Shown: positions 7,545 through 15,162 of the stretch, in pieces
Layout of the letters: each line of letters begins with the position of its first letter
Position numbering within the stretch: position 1 is the stretch's first letter
From: Candidatus Nitrosymbiomonas sp.
GTDB lineage: Bacteria; Sysuimicrobiota; Sysuimicrobiia; Sysuimicrobiales; Humicultoraceae
Direction of reading: 5' to 3'
Assembly (NCBI GenBank): GCA_020724185.1
Contig: DYHL01000007.1
Location: 1 to 26,874 of the forward strand
Length of the DNA stretch: 26,874 nt
The notes under the pieces: generated by a model
Told to the model about the DNA's origin: nothing
Seen by the model: the letters and a program-made list of their open reading frames with translations, nothing else
The model's database searches: none
Position numbers and translations under genes: made by a program

Positions 7545-8432
7545 CTATGTTTCCTTCGTCTCCTTGAACCCCTTCTCGGTCATCTCCGCCAGCGGCGCCA
7601 GGAGCTTGGTGAACTCCATCGGGAAGATGAACTTGGTCGCGGCCCCCTGGCCCAGCGACTTGAGCGCTTCCAGGTACTGCAGCGCCATTGTCTTACTGTC
7701 CACGGTCTTGGCGACGGCGAAGATCTTCTCGAGCGCCAACGCAAAGCCCTCGGCGCGCAGGACCGCCGCCTGGCGGTCTCCCTCGGCGCGGAGAATGGCC
7801 GATTGCTTGTCACCCTCAGCCACGGTGATCGTGGCCTGCTTCTTGCCGTCGGCCTCGGTGACGACCGCGCGGCGCGTGCGCTCGGCCGACATCTGCCGGG
7901 TCATCGCGTCCAGCACATCCTTGGGCGGCAGGATCTCCCGGATCTCGACCGTGGTGACCTTGACGCCCCAGCGCTCGGTGACCTCGTCCAGCTTCGCGCG
8001 CAGCACCTGGTTGATCTGCTCGCGGCGGGCCAGCACGTCGTCGAGGGGAATGTCGCCGATGACCGCGCGCAGCGTCGTGGTCGCGATGCCCCGCGCCGCG
8101 CCCCCGAAGTCAGCCACCTGGATCACTGAGTGCTCAGGGTCGACAACCTTCCAGTAGATGAGGAAGTCGATGTTTATGGGCGCGTTGTCGCGGGTGATAC
8201 AGGTCTGGGAAGGAATCTCCAGGAACATCTCGCGGAGATCCACCCACACCGCCTTGTCCACGATCGGGATCAGGAGCACGATGCCCGGTCCCCGGCGGCC
8301 TATGCTGCGGCCGAACCGGAATACGACCAGGCGTTGGTACTCGCGGACGATCTTGACCACCGAGCCGATCACGATCATGCCCGCGATGATGATGGCGATG
8401 CCGTACGTGAGGAACGTGATTATGCTGGGCAC
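7545..8432 (-). CDS. Slipin / SPFH (band 7) family membrane protein
   Basis: This 295-residue protein has one N-terminal membrane segment (about residues 4-26) followed by an SPFH domain. Recognisable stretches are EYQRLVVFRFGRS, GPGIVLLIPIVDKAVWVDLR, ITRDNAPINIDFLIYWKV and AVIGDIPLDDVLARREQIN. A charged Ala/Glu/Arg-rich helix (about 190-235: ADGKKQATITVAEGDKQSAI and similar) should form the coiled coil that drives oligomerisation into membrane rings. Such proteins scaffold membrane microdomains or regulate membrane proteases. The GTG at 8432 is set by an excellent Shine-Dalgarno site. No NfeD partner gene is next to it, although slipins are often paired with one. It is divergent from the ROK kinase; no strong promoter was seen in the 125-base gap between them. 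Confidence 0.92.
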   Translation of the reverse strand: MPSIITFLTYGIAIIIAGMIVIGSVVKIVREYQRLVVFRFGRSIGRRGPGIVLLIPIVDKAVWVDLREMFLEIPSQTCITRDNAPINIDFLIYWKVVDPEHSVIQVADFGGAARGIATTTLRAVIGDIPLDDVLARREQINQVLRAKLDEVTERWGVKVTTVEIREILPPKDVLDAMTRQMSAERTRRAVVTEADGKKQATITVAEGDKQSAILRAEGDRQAAVLRAEGFALALEKIFAVAKTVDSKTMALQYLEALKSLGQGAATKFIFPMEFTKLLAPLAEMTEKGFKETKET

Positions 8433-8437
8433 CTGTG

Positions 8438-8446
8438 CACCTCCTT
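8438..8446 (-). promoter_or_regulatory. Shine-Dalgarno site fixing the slipin GTG start
   Basis: Read on the minus strand the site is AAGGAGGTG, five bases before the GTG at 8432. It rules out the longer in-frame reading that would start at 8564 with an Arg-rich, non-homologous extension. Confidence 0.85.
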
Positions 8447-8557
8447 GTGTCCCGGCGCGCAGTGTACTTCTGGCCGCCCGGCACGGTCTCCTTGTCGGTC
8501 CTGCCCGCGGCCAGGAGCCGACGGGCGCGGCCCGAAGAGATCTGCGGAGGTGGAGGG

Positions 8558-9514
8558 ATGTCACATTACGCGATTGGTGTGGACCTGGGCGGCACGAAGA
8601 CCCTCACCGCGCTGGTGGACGGGCGCGGCGGGGTGGTCGCGCGCGTGCGCGTGGCGACCCCAACGACGGGCCCGGATGCGGTGATCGAGGCGATTGCCGC
8701 CAGCGTCGCAGAGCTGTCGAACCGGTCCGGCGTCGCCCCGCGCTCTGCCCTGGGCGTAGGCGTGGGTGCGCCCGGCCCCCTGGATACAGGTTCCGGCGTC
8801 GTGTTCGAGCCGCCCAACCTGCCCGGCTGGCGGGACGTTCCTCTGGCGGCGCTCATGGCGAAGCGCCTGGGCGTGCCCACCTTCGTTGAAAACGACGCCA
8901 ACGCCGCCGCGATGGGGGAGCATTGGGTGGGGGCCGGGCAGGGAGTGGACGACCTCGTCTACCTCACGGTCAGCACCGGGATCGGTGGCGGTCTGATCCT
9001 AGGGGGGCGCCTCTACCGTGGTGCCTCCGGCACCGCGGGCGAGGTCGGGCACATGGTGATCGCGCGCGACGGCCCGCGCTGCGGCTGCGGCCGCGCCGGA
9101 TGCCTGGAGGCACTGGCCTCGGGCACGGCGATCGCAAGGGAGGCGCGATTGGTAGTGGAGAGCGGCCGCCCCACGGTGCTCTCCCAAGTGCCGCCGGAGG
9201 CGATCACGGCGGAGGCGGTCGCGCGCGCCGCCGGGGAAGGCGATCCGCTGGCCCGCGAGGTCTTTGCGGGCGCGGCCGCGGCGCTGGGGGTGGGCATCAC
9301 CAACCTCGTGAACCTGCTCAACCCGGCGCTGGTGATCATCGGGGGCGGGGTGAGCGGGGCAGGCGAGCTGCTCTTCGCGCCGGTGCGGCGTATCGTGCGG
9401 CAGGAGGCGTTCGAACGGCCAGGAGCCGCGGTGCGGGTTGTGCCCGCCGCGTTGGGTGACGACGTCGGCGTGATCGGCGCGGCGGCGGTGGTGTACGAGC
9501 GGGTGCGCTCCTAG
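8558..9514 (+). CDS. ROK-family sugar kinase, probable glucokinase
   Basis: This 318-residue protein phosphorylates a hexose, most likely glucose at C6, using ATP. It has the N-terminal phosphate-binding motif GVDLGGTKT (7-15), the sugar-binding/catalytic segment VENDANAAAMGE with Asp113, the ROK signature around GTAGEVGHM with His165, and the zinc motif CGCGRAGCLE with Cys175, Cys177 and Cys182. IIGGGVSGAG near the C-terminus is the second nucleotide-binding element. The ATG at 8558 is preceded by CGGAGG (8545-8550) and starts exactly at the conserved fold. The TAG stop shares the palindrome CTAG with the accC stop on the other strand. Allose, fructose or N-acetylsugar specificity cannot be excluded, but the End/zinc pattern and context favour glucose. 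Confidence 0.9.
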   Translation: MSHYAIGVDLGGTKTLTALVDGRGGVVARVRVATPTTGPDAVIEAIAASVAELSNRSGVAPRSALGVGVGAPGPLDTGSGVVFEPPNLPGWRDVPLAALMAKRLGVPTFVENDANAAAMGEHWVGAGQGVDDLVYLTVSTGIGGGLILGGRLYRGASGTAGEVGHMVIARDGPRCGCGRAGCLEALASGTAIAREARLVVESGRPTVLSQVPPEAITAEAVARAAGEGDPLAREVFAGAAAALGVGITNLVNLLNPALVIIGGGVSGAGELLFAPVRRIVRQEAFERPGAAVRVVPAALGDDVGVIGAAAVVYERVRS

Positions 9515-10863
9515 AACGCGTCCATCTCGAGGCGCCGATGCACGAAGTTCGTGTACACTTCTCCGCGGCGGAAGAAGGCGTTGTCGAGCACCCTAAGATG
9601 AAAGGGGATCGTCGTGCGTATCCCCTCGACCTCGAACTCCAGCAGGGCGCGGCGCATCCTCAAGATGGCCTCGTCGCGGTCGCGCCCCCAGGCGATTACC
9701 TTGGCAATGAGCGAGTCGTAATTGGGCGGAACGGTATAGCCCGGGTAGCAGTGCGTGTCCACGCGAATTCCCGGACCTCCTGGTAGGATGAGGCCGGTAA
9801 TCGTTCCGGCAGACGGCCGGAAGCCGTGCCGGGGATCCTCAGCGTTGATCCGGCACTCCAGCGCATGGCCTCGGAACTCCAAGTCTCTTTGTCCGAAGCG
9901 GAGCTTCTCCCCGGCGGCAATGCGGATCTGTTCCTTGACCAGGTCCAGACCCGTGACCGCTTCGGTGACCGGGTGCTCGACCTGTATGCGCGTGTTCATC
10001 TCCATGAAGTAGAAGTTCTCCTGAGGGTCCACCAGGAACTCGACCGTGCCCGCGTTGACGTAGCCGATCGCCTGCGCCACGCGCACCGCGGCGCGGCCGA
10101 GCGCGGCCAGCGTTCGCTCGCGCATCCGCGGCGGGGGGGACTCCTCGATCAGTTTCTGGTGCCGGCGCTGGATCGAGCAGTCGCGCGTGCCCAGGTGCAA
10201 CACCGCGCCGTGGGCGTCGGCAAGGACCTGCACCTCGATGTGATGCGGCTCCTGGAGGTACTTCTCGATGTAGACCCTCCCGTCGCCAAACGCCGCTTCG
10301 GCCTCTCGCTGGGCGGACTGCAGCGCCTCCGGCAGATCTTCCGCGGTCTGCGCGATGCGCATCCCGCGCCCGCCTCCCCCGGCCGCCGCCTTGATGACGA
10401 GCGGATAGCCGGTGCTCCGGGCAGCCTCCAGCGCCTCGCGCACTCCTGATACCGTCCCGTGCGTTCCGGGAATGACCGGCACGCCGGCCTTCTGCACGTG
10501 CTCGCGGGCGGCCGCCTTGTCGCCCATCAACTCAATTGCCCGGGAAGTGGGGCCCACAAACGCGATCTTGCAGTCCGCCACGATCTCGGCAAAGCGCGGG
10601 TTCTCGGCCAGGAATCCGTATCCGGGATGGATGGCGTCCACCCCCGTTAACTCGGCCGTGCTCATGATGTTCGGTATGTTCAGATACGATCCCGCGCTGG
10701 AGGCCGGGCCGATGCAGAACGCCTCGTCGGCCATCTTGACGTGCAGCGAGGTCCGATCTGCCTCCGAGTAGACGGCCACGGTGGAGATGCCCATCTCACG
10801 GCACGCTCGGATCACGCGGACGGCGATCTCCCCGCGGTTGGCCACGAGCAGCTTACGGAACAT
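9511..10863 (-). CDS. accC: Acetyl-CoA carboxylase, biotin carboxylase subunit
   Basis: This 450-residue subunit carboxylates biotin on BCCP using ATP and bicarbonate, the first half-reaction of malonyl-CoA synthesis. The N-terminal domain opens FRKLLVANRGEIAVRVIRAC. Lys116 and the ATP-grasp glycine loop AAAGGGGRGM (159-168) are present. The metal and catalytic residues Glu275, Glu288, Asn290 and Arg292 lie in TVEFL and MEMNTRIQVEHPVTE. Length matches the E. coli enzyme. It is the last gene of accD-accA-accB-accC, begins 3 bases after the accB stop and has no convincing Shine-Dalgarno site, so it probably relies on re-initiation. Biotin carboxylases of other acyl-CoA carboxylases look alike; the neighbouring genes make the acetyl-CoA assignment secure. 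Confidence 0.97.
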   Translation of the reverse strand: MFRKLLVANRGEIAVRVIRACREMGISTVAVYSEADRTSLHVKMADEAFCIGPASSAGSYLNIPNIMSTAELTGVDAIHPGYGFLAENPRFAEIVADCKIAFVGPTSRAIELMGDKAAAREHVQKAGVPVIPGTHGTVSGVREALEAARSTGYPLVIKAAAGGGGRGMRIAQTAEDLPEALQSAQREAEAAFGDGRVYIEKYLQEPHHIEVQVLADAHGAVLHLGTRDCSIQRRHQKLIEESPPPRMRERTLAALGRAAVRVAQAIGYVNAGTVEFLVDPQENFYFMEMNTRIQVEHPVTEAVTGLDLVKEQIRIAAGEKLRFGQRDLEFRGHALECRINAEDPRHGFRPSAGTITGLILPGGPGIRVDTHCYPGYTVPPNYDSLIAKVIAWGRDRDEAILRMRRALLEFEVEGIRTTIPFHLRVLDNAFFRRGEVYTNFVHRRLEMDAF

Positions 10864-10866
10864 CGG

Positions 10867-11310
10867 CTAGACCCGGGCGGTCGTGTCGAGGAGGAACAGG
10901 GGCTGGCCGTACTCGACGGGCGAAGCGTTGTCAACCAGCACGCGGGCGATCCGCCCGCCCTTCTCGGCCTGGATCTCGTTGAACAGCTTCATAGCCTCGA
11001 TGACGCAGATTACCTGGCCTTCGTCCACGAGGTCGCCTTCCCTGACGAACGGCAGCGCCTCCGGCGAGCCGGCCCGGTAGAAGGTGCCTACCATGGGGGC
11101 GGTGACCGTCTCGAGGCGGTCCCCACCGCCCGCACCGGGATCCGCGCTGGCAGCAGTTGCCGCCGGCGCCGCGGGGGGAAGCGGGTCCGCCCCTGCCTTC
11201 TTGACGCGGACCTTGAGGGTTGGACTCTCAACCTCGAGCTCATTGAGGTCCGATTCCGCCGCGATGCGGATGACCTCTCTCACCTGGTCGAAATCAATGC
11301 GGTCGCTCAT
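10867..11310 (-). CDS. accB: Acetyl-CoA carboxylase, biotin carboxyl carrier protein
   Basis: This 147-residue protein carries the biotin that shuttles CO2 between AccC and AccA/AccD. The N-terminal part (1-38) has the AccB-type dimer segment. A Pro/Ala/Gly-rich flexible linker follows at about 41-63, then the biotinyl domain (about 66-147) with EAMKLFNEI, where Lys108 is the biotinylation site. The thumb-like stretch TFYRAGSPEALPFV marks AccB rather than a propionyl-CoA carboxylase carrier. GAGGAG at 11316-11321 precedes the ATG by five bases, and the ATG overlaps the accA stop (ATGA). A biotin protein ligase must be encoded elsewhere. Confidence 0.97.
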   Translation of the reverse strand: MSDRIDFDQVREVIRIAAESDLNELEVESPTLKVRVKKAGADPLPPAAPAATAASADPGAGGGDRLETVTAPMVGTFYRAGSPEALPFVREGDLVDEGQVICVIEAMKLFNEIQAEKGGRIARVLVDNASPVEYGQPLFLLDTTARV

Positions 11311-12302
11311 GACTGCTCCTCATGATACCCTATGGCGCGGTATTTCGCGTACCGGCGTCGCAACAGTTCTTCCACGGGAAGATTGCTCAGCGCCGTCATC
11401 CGGGGGCGAAGCGCTTCACGCACCGCGGCGATGGCCGCCTGGGAATCAAGGTGGGCGCCGCCGCTCGGCTCCGGGATGATCTCATCTACGACGCCCAGGG
11501 CGGCAATCTCCTGCGCGGTCAGACGCAGCGCGGAGGCCGCCTCTCTTGCGCGGCCGGCGTCGTGCCAGAGGATCGCAGCGCACCCTTCGGGGGGGATGAC
11601 GGTGTAGACGGCGTGCTCCAACATTAGCACCGCATCGCCGACCGCGATCGCCAGCGCGCCGCCACTGCCCCCCTCGCCCGTTATCACCACGAGCACGGGC
11701 ACCCGCAGGCGCGTCATCTCCCCGATGTTGCGGGCGATGGCCTCGGCCTGCCCGCGTTCTTCCGCGGCGTCACCTGGGAACGCCGCCGGCGTGTCCACGA
11801 TGCTGAGTACCGGGTAGCCGAACTTCTCAGCCAGGCGCATGGCCCGCAGCGCCTTGCGGTAGCCCTCGGGGTAGGGCATGCCGAAGTTGCACGCGATGTT
11901 CTCGCGTGTGTCCCTGCCCTTACAGGGAGCCACCGCGACGGCGGGTTGCCCCTCGAACCACCCCAGCCCGGCGAGCATCGCCGGGTCATCGCGAAAGAGC
12001 CGGTCGCCGTGCAACTCCGTGAACTCATCCAGGAGCGCCCTCACGAACTCCTGGGCCTTGGGGCGCTGGGGATGGCGTGCCAGGGCCACCGCCTGCCAGG
12101 CGGTGCGGATGGACAGCATAGACTCGCGCAGCTCCTCGCCGCGCGCTTCAAGGACGCGGATCTGCTCGACGGCGTCTGGCTTGTCCTTCTCGCTCCGCCG
12201 GCGCAGCGCGTCAATCTCGCGTTGGATCCCGGCAAGCCGGGCTTCCATCTCGGCCGCACGGGCCTCAGCCGCGCGGTCGCGCTCCGGAAGCGCCCTGGTC
12301 AC
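11307..12302 (-). CDS. accA: Acetyl-CoA carboxylase, carboxyltransferase alpha subunit
   Basis: This 331-residue subunit forms, with AccD, the heterotetramer that transfers CO2 from carboxybiotin to acetyl-CoA. A predicted helical N-terminal region (about 1-75, rich in Glu/Arg/Ala) leads into the crotonase-like fold. AccA signatures are ELHGDRLFRDDPAM, NFGMPYPEGYRKALRAM, DTPAAFPGDAAEERGQAEAI and the oxyanion-hole loop GEGGSGGALAIAVGD. The GTG start overlaps the accD stop (GTGA, 12299-12302) and has GGAGGT (12312-12317) upstream inside accD. Subunit ratios are probably set by this coupling. Confidence 0.97.
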   Translation of the reverse strand: MTRALPERDRAAEARAAEMEARLAGIQREIDALRRRSEKDKPDAVEQIRVLEARGEELRESMLSIRTAWQAVALARHPQRPKAQEFVRALLDEFTELHGDRLFRDDPAMLAGLGWFEGQPAVAVAPCKGRDTRENIACNFGMPYPEGYRKALRAMRLAEKFGYPVLSIVDTPAAFPGDAAEERGQAEAIARNIGEMTRLRVPVLVVITGEGGSGGALAIAVGDAVLMLEHAVYTVIPPEGCAAILWHDAGRAREAASALRLTAQEIAALGVVDEIIPEPSGGAHLDSQAAIAAVREALRPRMTALSNLPVEELLRRRYAKYRAIGYHEEQS

Positions 12303-13222
12303 GGGCAGGCGACCTCCGGGCCCCCGGGCTCGCCGGGTGCCGGTTGCGCTTCTCCATCCGGTGCGGCGGCCGCCGGCTCCGGTGCTACGGCCCGTGGGGC
12401 GCCAAAGAACCGGAGCAGTCGCGCCAGGACGCCGCGCAGTTCCGGGCGCGGAACGACCATGTCAATCAGTCCATGTTCCAAACAGAACTCGGCCGTCTGA
12501 AAACGCTCCGGCAGCTTGCGCCGGATCGTCTGTTCAATCACGCGCCTGCCGGCAAACCCAATCAGCGCGCCGGGCTCGGCGATGATGACGTCGCCCTGGA
12601 ACGCGAAGCTCGCCGTTACGCCGCCGGTGGTGGGGTCGCACATCACCGACAGGTATGGGAGGTGTGCCTCGTGCAGCCGTCCGACCGCGGCGCTGGTCTT
12701 TGCCAGTTGCATCAGCGAGAGCGCGCCTTCCTGCATCCGGGCGCCGCCGGACGCCGAGAAGATCACCAGAGGCAGCCGGTCCTGCAGGGCGCGCTCGGCG
12801 ACCCGGGTGATCTTCTCACCGACCACCGAACCCATCGAGCCCCCCATGAACGCGAAGTCGAGCGCGCCGACCGCGGTGCGGTATCCTTCGATGCCGCCGA
12901 CGCCGACGATCGCGGCGTCCGCGTTGCCCGTGTTGGCGCGCGCCTCGGACAGCTTCTCACGGTAGCCGTCGAAGCGGAGCGGGTCTCCGGAGGCGAGGTT
13001 CGCGTCCATCTCCTCGAACGAATGCTCGTCAAGCGTTATCGAGAGCCGTTCCTCGGCGCCCAGCCGGTGATGCCACCCGCATTTCGGGCACACCTTGAGG
13101 GCGCGCTCCAGGTCCCTGTGATAGACGGCCGCGCCGCACCGGGAGCACTTGACCCAGAGTCCGGCGGGTATGTCGCGACGACTGATACGCCCGTGCTTGG
13201 GACGGCGCAGCCAGTTCAGCAT
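12299..13222 (-). CDS. accD: Acetyl-CoA carboxylase, carboxyltransferase beta subunit
   Basis: This 307-residue protein is the beta half of the carboxyltransferase. It has the AccD zinc ribbon with Cys26, Cys29, Cys45 and Cys48 (WVKCSRCG, VCPKCGWHH), absent from propionyl-CoA carboxylase beta subunits. The crotonase-type core follows, with GGSMGSVVGEKI, FSASGGARMQEGALSLMQ and PTTGGVTASFAFQGDVIIAE. The C-terminal ~30 residues are a Pro/Ala/Glu-rich tail probably dispensable for catalysis. The ATG at 13222 has a modest GAGG site 5 bases upstream. It is the first gene of the four-gene operon, with a perfect TATAAT -10 box about 60 bases upstream. Confidence 0.97.
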   Translation of the reverse strand: MLNWLRRPKHGRISRRDIPAGLWVKCSRCGAAVYHRDLERALKVCPKCGWHHRLGAEERLSITLDEHSFEEMDANLASGDPLRFDGYREKLSEARANTGNADAAIVGVGGIEGYRTAVGALDFAFMGGSMGSVVGEKITRVAERALQDRLPLVIFSASGGARMQEGALSLMQLAKTSAAVGRLHEAHLPYLSVMCDPTTGGVTASFAFQGDVIIAEPGALIGFAGRRVIEQTIRRKLPERFQTAEFCLEHGLIDMVVPRPELRGVLARLLRFFGAPRAVAPEPAAAAPDGEAQPAPGEPGGPEVACP

Positions 13223-13280
13223 TCGCGCCTCGGAGAACGAGAAGGATCGGCAGGCAGAGCACCCGCCGGTTCAGGCGTTG

Positions 13281-13286
13281 ATTATA
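13281..13286 (-). promoter_or_regulatory. Probable -10 box of the accDABC promoter
   Basis: Read on the minus strand this is a perfect TATAAT, 58 bases upstream of the accD ATG in an otherwise very GC-rich gap. No good -35 box lies at 16-18 bases (best is TGGCGG at 13304-13309), so an activator or weak -35 may be involved. Transcription would start near 13274. Confidence 0.5.
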
Positions 13287-13315
13287 CCGCAGGGAGAAGG
13301 CAGCCGCCAGCCAAT

Positions 13316-13350
13316 GCCGGAGCCCGCGCGGCGGACCGGCGGGCTCCGGC
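13316..13350 (-). terminator. Hairpin after the ferredoxin gene, probable terminator
   Basis: A perfect 12-base-pair stem pairs 13316-13327 with 13339-13350, with an 11-base loop. On the minus strand it lies 20 bases after the ferredoxin stop and upstream of the acc promoter, so it would separate the two transcription units. The downstream sequence begins ATTGG without a real T-run, so efficiency is uncertain. Confidence 0.55.
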
Positions 13351-13370
13351 ACCGCGGAGATGTCGGGCCG

Positions 13371-13739
13371 CTACTTCCGCTGCACCCCGAAGGCGTCGTA
13401 GTTCAGGTCGGTGAACTGCTTCCACTTCTCGGGCACGTCCGCCTCGGCGAAGATCGCCGTGACCGGGCACGCGGATTCGCACGCCCCGCAGTCAATGCAC
13501 TCTTCCGGGTGGATGAAGAGTATGGAGTTGAGCTGATCCTTCGTGAGCTTGTCCGAAGGCGTATGGACCACCCCGCCCTTGGGGACCACCGTCTTGTCAA
13601 TTCCCGCGCCCGTGGACGGATCGGGTACGACGAAGCCGCCGGATGCCTCGACGTACTCGTAGATGCAGTCCACCGGACAGACCTCGACACACGCACGGTC
13701 CTTCGTGCCGACACATGGTTCCGCGATGATGTATGCCAA
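13371..13739 (-). CDS. Dicluster ferredoxin (Thermus/Azotobacter 7Fe type) with a long inter-cluster insert
   Basis: This 122-residue electron carrier has Cys9, Cys17, Cys21 and Cys25 (EPCVGTKDRACVEVCPVDC) and Cys81, Cys84, Cys87 and Cys91 (ECIDCGACESACP). By family rules Cys9, Cys17 and Cys91 bind a 3Fe-4S cluster, while Cys81, Cys84, Cys87 and Cys21 bind a 4Fe-4S cluster; Cys25 is extra. The C-terminal tail, FAEADVPEKWKQFTDLN, is typical of the group. Oddly, about 55 residues separate Cys25 from Cys81, against roughly 15-30 in relatives I know, with a Gly/Pro/Val-rich insert at about 32-73. The TTG start is fixed by AGGAGGTG. Low-potential electron transfer is expected; the partner is unknown. 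Confidence 0.92.
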   Translation of the reverse strand: MAYIIAEPCVGTKDRACVEVCPVDCIYEYVEASGGFVVPDPSTGAGIDKTVVPKGGVVHTPSDKLTKDQLNSILFIHPEECIDCGACESACPVTAIFAEADVPEKWKQFTDLNYDAFGVQRK

Positions 13740-13745
13740 CCGGTT

Positions 13746-13753
13746 CACCTCCT
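13746..13753 (-). promoter_or_regulatory. Shine-Dalgarno site fixing the ferredoxin TTG start
   Basis: On the minus strand the site reads AGGAGGTG, six bases before the TTG at 13739. It fits the conserved ferredoxin N-terminus (AYIIAEPC) and rules out the longer frame up to 14003, which crosses into the htrA gene. Confidence 0.88.
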
Positions 13754-13768
13754 GTTTGTTCCCCGCCC

Positions 13769-13798
13769 ATGGTACAGGCCGGGTGGATTTTCTGTCAA
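13769..13798 (-). promoter_or_regulatory. Sigma-70-type promoter of the ferredoxin gene
   Basis: On the minus strand a perfect TTGACA (13793-13798) is followed after 18 bases by TACCAT (13769-13774), four of six matches to TATAAT. The start would be near 13762, leaving a short leader of about 22 bases with the Shine-Dalgarno site. Confidence 0.6.
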
Positions 13799-13840
13799 CG
13801 AATCGCACCGGCGCCCCGCGGGGATTGGACCGTATGATTG

Positions 13841-13846
13841 TATAAT
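13841..13846 (+). promoter_or_regulatory. Probable -10 box of the htrA-glpX-nagZ-nagA operon
   Basis: A perfect TATAAT lies 60 bases upstream of the htrA ATG, with an overlapping-type second box TATGAT at 13833-13838. No clear -35 is seen at standard spacing, so an alternative or activated promoter is possible. A small hairpin (13855-13860 with 13870-13875) follows in the leader. Confidence 0.5.
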
Positions 13847-13905
13847 GTTGGTTGGCTCGGTTTCGCAGGCCGAGCGGCTTTGTGAATCTGAAGGAGGCGT
13901 TGTAC

Positions 13906-15162
13906 ATGTCTGGTTCCGAGGGCGCTCCGCGCAGGACATCCGCGGAGCGGGCACTGGTATTGCTGGTGGTACTCGTGCTGGGAGGCTTGCTGGGTGGAGT
14001 CATCGCGCCGCGCTATGGACTGGTTCCCAGGCAGTGGGCCACGGCCCCCCATCCCCCTGGAGCCCCGGGTGGCGCGGCCCAGCAGGCGACGCCGCCCCAG
14101 GTAGAATCCGCGCCCGGCGCTCAGCAGCCCGGTGTCCAGACGCCCGGCGCCGCGGTCCCGCCGGTTGCAGGCCAGTCCCTGCCCGGCGCACCGGCTCCCC
14201 GCCTGCTCGATGGGCAGGAGTCGGTTGTGGTCAGGGTGGTGCAGCAGGTCCGGCCTGCCGTGGTCAACATCAGCGTCCGCGCGCAGGTGGCGACGCCATT
14301 TGGGTTGTTCCCACAGGAAGGCCAGGGCTCGGGTGTCATCGTGCGGCCCGACGGGCTGATCCTCACGAACAACCACGTGGTACAGGGTGCGCAGGAGATC
14401 ACGGTGACGCTGGTTTCGGGCAAGACCCTGCGCGGGCGCGTGCTGGGCGCCGATCGGTTCGCGGATCTGGCCGTCGTCAAGGTGGACAGCCCTCAGCCGC
14501 TCCCCGCGGTCGAGATGGGGGCTTCCATCGCGCTGAACGTGGGGCAGCTTGCGATCGCCATCGGGAACCCCTTTGGTCTGGGCAGCACCGTGACCGTGGG
14601 GGTGATCAGCGCGTTGAACCGCAGCATCCAGGCCGGCCCCGACTTCGTCGTCGAGAATCTCATCCAGACCGACGCCGCCATCAACCCCGGCAACAGCGGC
14701 GGCGCGCTGCTGGATTCGTCAGGACGCCTGATCGGCATCAACACCGCGATCATCCGAGAAGCCCAGGGCATAGGCTTCGCGATCCCGATGGATCACGCCC
14801 GCGTCGTCATGGAGCAGATCATTACGCAAGGCAAGGTGATCCGGCCTGCCCTAGGCGTCGAGATCCGAGGGGAGATAGACACCAACACCGCGCGCGCCTA
14901 CAAGCTCCCGGTTGACCACGGGGTGGTCGTTGTGCCCCAGCCCGGAAGCCCGGCCGAACGGGCCGGGATGCGGCCGCAGGACATCATCGTAGCCATCAAC
15001 GGCCAGAAGGTTGGCACCATCGGAGACCTGCGGCGCGAGCTGTTTCGCAGGAAGCCCGGGGAGAGCGTGCAGGTAGAGGTTGTCCGTGACGGGCGGCGCC
15101 TGACGCTGAACGTTTTGCTCATCGAACTGCGGGGAGGGATTCCACTGTGGATCGTTGCGTGA
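13906..15162 (+). CDS. HtrA/DegP-like S1C serine protease with one PDZ domain
   Basis: This 418-residue envelope protease degrades or refolds misfolded exported proteins. Residues 16-34 form a membrane anchor, followed by a Pro/Ala/Gln-rich linker (about 45-100). The chymotrypsin-like domain (about 103-290) has the triad His157 (LTNNHVV), Asp187 (ADLAVVKV) and Ser264 (INPGNSGGALL). A single PDZ domain (about 310-405) contains SPAERAGMRPQDIIVAINGQ. The anchored, one-PDZ layout resembles DegS or Gram-positive HtrA more than soluble DegP. The ATG has AAGGAGG at 13891-13897. Its end overlaps glpX by 16 bases, an unexpected pairing of an envelope protease with central metabolism. Confidence 0.95.
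   Translation: MSGSEGAPRRTSAERALVLLVVLVLGGLLGGVIAPRYGLVPRQWATAPHPPGAPGGAAQQATPPQVESAPGAQQPGVQTPGAAVPPVAGQSLPGAPAPRLLDGQESVVVRVVQQVRPAVVNISVRAQVATPFGLFPQEGQGSGVIVRPDGLILTNNHVVQGAQEITVTLVSGKTLRGRVLGADRFADLAVVKVDSPQPLPAVEMGASIALNVGQLAIAIGNPFGLGSTVTVGVISALNRSIQAGPDFVVENLIQTDAAINPGNSGGALLDSSGRLIGINTAIIREAQGIGFAIPMDHARVVMEQIITQGKVIRPALGVEIRGEIDTNTARAYKLPVDHGVVVVPQPGSPAERAGMRPQDIIVAINGQKVGTIGDLRRELFRRKPGESVQVEVVRDGRRLTLNVLLIELRGGIPLWIVA

Noticed and set aside
8461..8466. TACACT on the minus strand as a -10 box for the slipin gene
   Set aside because: No -35-like box at suitable spacing, and such a hexamer is expected by chance.
13740..14003. N-terminal extension of the ferredoxin
   Set aside because: It would run through the ferredoxin's own promoter and into htrA; the TTG with AGGAGGTG gives the conserved start.
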